A stretch of DNA of 13,401 bases, taken from Candidatus Multiplicimicrobium inquinatum (lineage in GTDB: Bacteria; Omnitrophota; Omnitrophia; Omnitrophales; Aquincolibacteriaceae). Positions 12,752 through 13,401 of this stretch are shown one piece after another. Positions within the stretch are counted from its first letter, which is position 1, and each line of letters opens with the position of its first letter. The translations under genes were made by a program, and so were the position numbers. Where the stretch lies: assembly GCA_002344825.1 (NCBI GenBank), contig DDUN01000074.1, positions 1 to 13,401 of the forward strand, in the 5' to 3' direction. Below the pieces are notes generated by a model. The model made no database searches and was not told where the DNA came from. It saw only the letters and a list, made by a program, of their open reading frames with translations.

Positions 12752-13401
12752 ATGGCATTAAGAACCGCATGGATTGAGCAGCGCAAAGGTGATCGTAACC
12801 GCACTCAGATGCATTACGCGCGTCAGGGCATAATTACACCCGAAATGGAATATGTTGCGCAGCGTGAAAATGTATTAGCGGATCTTATCCGTTCCGAGGT
12901 CGCGCGCGGCCGTATGGTTATTCCTGCCAACATCAACCACGCGAATCTCGAGCCGATGGCGATCGGGATTAACTCCAAATGCAAAATTAACGCGAATATC
13001 GGCAATTCGGCCGTCACTTCTAACATTGAAAAAGAAGTGCACAAACTTCGCCTCGCATTGAAATATGGATCCGACACCGTGATGGATCTTTCCACCGGAG
13101 CGCAGCTGGATGAAACACGCATCGCTATTCTTGAAAACAGCCCCGTGCCTGTTGGAACCGTTCCTATTTATCAGGCGTTGGAAGCGGTCGGCGGAATTCC
13201 CGAAGAATTAACCGCGGACATTATGTTTGATGTCATTGAAAAGCAAGCGCAACAAGGTGTGGATTACATGACGATTCACTCCGGTGTTTTGATCGAGCAT
13301 TTGCCGCTTTTGTCCAAGCGTTTGACCGGAATTGTCAGCCGTGGCGGAGCTATTCTCGCGCAATGGTGTCTGCGTCATCATAAGCAGAATTTTCTTTATA
13401 C
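12752..13401 (+). CDS. thiC: Phosphomethylpyrimidine synthase ThiC (3' partial)
   Basis: Radical SAM enzyme turning 5-aminoimidazole ribotide into the hydroxymethylpyrimidine phosphate moiety of thiamine. The frame is open from the ATG at 12752 to the window end (216 codons); an in-frame TGA at 12746-12748 and GAGAAAGG at 12736-12743 fix the start. Clear family motifs are TQMHYARQGIITPEMEYVA (18-36), ARGRMVIPANINH (51-63), INANIGNSAVTSNIEKEV (79-96), DTVMDLSTG (108-116), NSPVPVGTVPIYQALE (129-144) and GIVSRGG (193-199). It lacks the long N-terminal domain of enterobacterial ThiC and resembles the short cyanobacterial/clostridial type of about 430-460 residues. The C-terminal CxxCxxxxC cluster motif is beyond the edge. 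No thiE, thiD or thiG is visible. Confidence 0.97.
   Translation, partial: MALRTAWIEQRKGDRNRTQMHYARQGIITPEMEYVAQRENVLADLIRSEVARGRMVIPANINHANLEPMAIGINSKCKINANIGNSAVTSNIEKEVHKLRLALKYGSDTVMDLSTGAQLDETRIAILENSPVPVGTVPIYQALEAVGGIPEELTADIMFDVIEKQAQQGVDYMTIHSGVLIEHLPLLSKRLTGIVSRGGAILAQWCLRHHKQNFLY

Noticed and set aside
12823..13122. 99-codon minus-strand frame near the right edge
   Set aside because: It is opposite the well-conserved thiC frame, which itself runs off the window.
1..13401. CRISPR array, tRNA, transposase, toxin-antitoxin or defence genes
   Set aside because: None seen: no regularly spaced repeats, no cloverleaf sequence noticed, and every substantial reading frame belongs to a housekeeping family.

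Overview
This window reads as ordinary chromosome of a Gram-negative (diderm) bacterium that is neither a typical proteobacterium nor a firmicute. Evidence for an LPS-bearing outer membrane is a KdsD-type arabinose-5-phosphate isomerase, an LptC/LptA-like protein and the LptB ATPase. Evidence for a deep-branching lineage is the mixed gene order: lptB-hpf-ptsN as in proteobacteria (but with no kdsC and no rpoN between), then yvcK next to an HPr gene as in Bacillus, then ptsI and a bifunctional phosphoglucose/phosphomannose isomerase. The short ThiC resembles cyanobacterial/plastid forms. A candidate-phylum diderm such as Omnitrophota or a relative is my best guess; this is inference from memory of families, not a search.

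Layout. (1) 1-7937, + strand: kdsD (5' end outside the window), a 179-bp gap carrying a 31-bp direct repeat, then a tightly packed cluster: lptC/A-like, lptB, hpf, ptsN, yvcK, ptsH, ptsI, and the PGI/PMI. Most gaps are below 40 bp and ptsH/ptsI overlap by ATGA. (2) 8007-10612, + strand: metK and ahcY, the two S-adenosyl compound enzymes of the methyl cycle, ended by a textbook terminator. (3) 10677-10808: a palindromic repeat-like element whose outer end supplies the stop codon of the next gene. (4) A minus-strand FAD/NAD(P) oxidoreductase gene (10806-11534), diverging from phoU (11768-12448). (5) A 303-bp gap with one weak and one strong intrinsic terminator, then the first half of thiC, running off the right edge.

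How the genes work together: kdsD makes the Kdo precursor and the Lpt genes move finished LPS to the outer membrane. EI, HPr and PtsN can form a phosphorelay (PEP to EI to HPr to EIIA) with no sugar permease present, so it is probably regulatory. YvcK (a UDP-GlcNAc-binding family tied to envelope and gluconeogenesis) and the hexose-phosphate isomerase fit a locus linking carbon status with envelope precursor supply. MetK makes SAM and AhcY removes SAH.

I found no CRISPR array, tRNA, rRNA, transposase, phage gene or defence system. The most unusual features are the hybrid PTS/LPS gene cluster, the LptC-LptA style fusion, the membrane-anchored YvcK, the palindromic element at the oxidoreductase stop, and the terminator in the thiC leader without a visible TPP aptamer.
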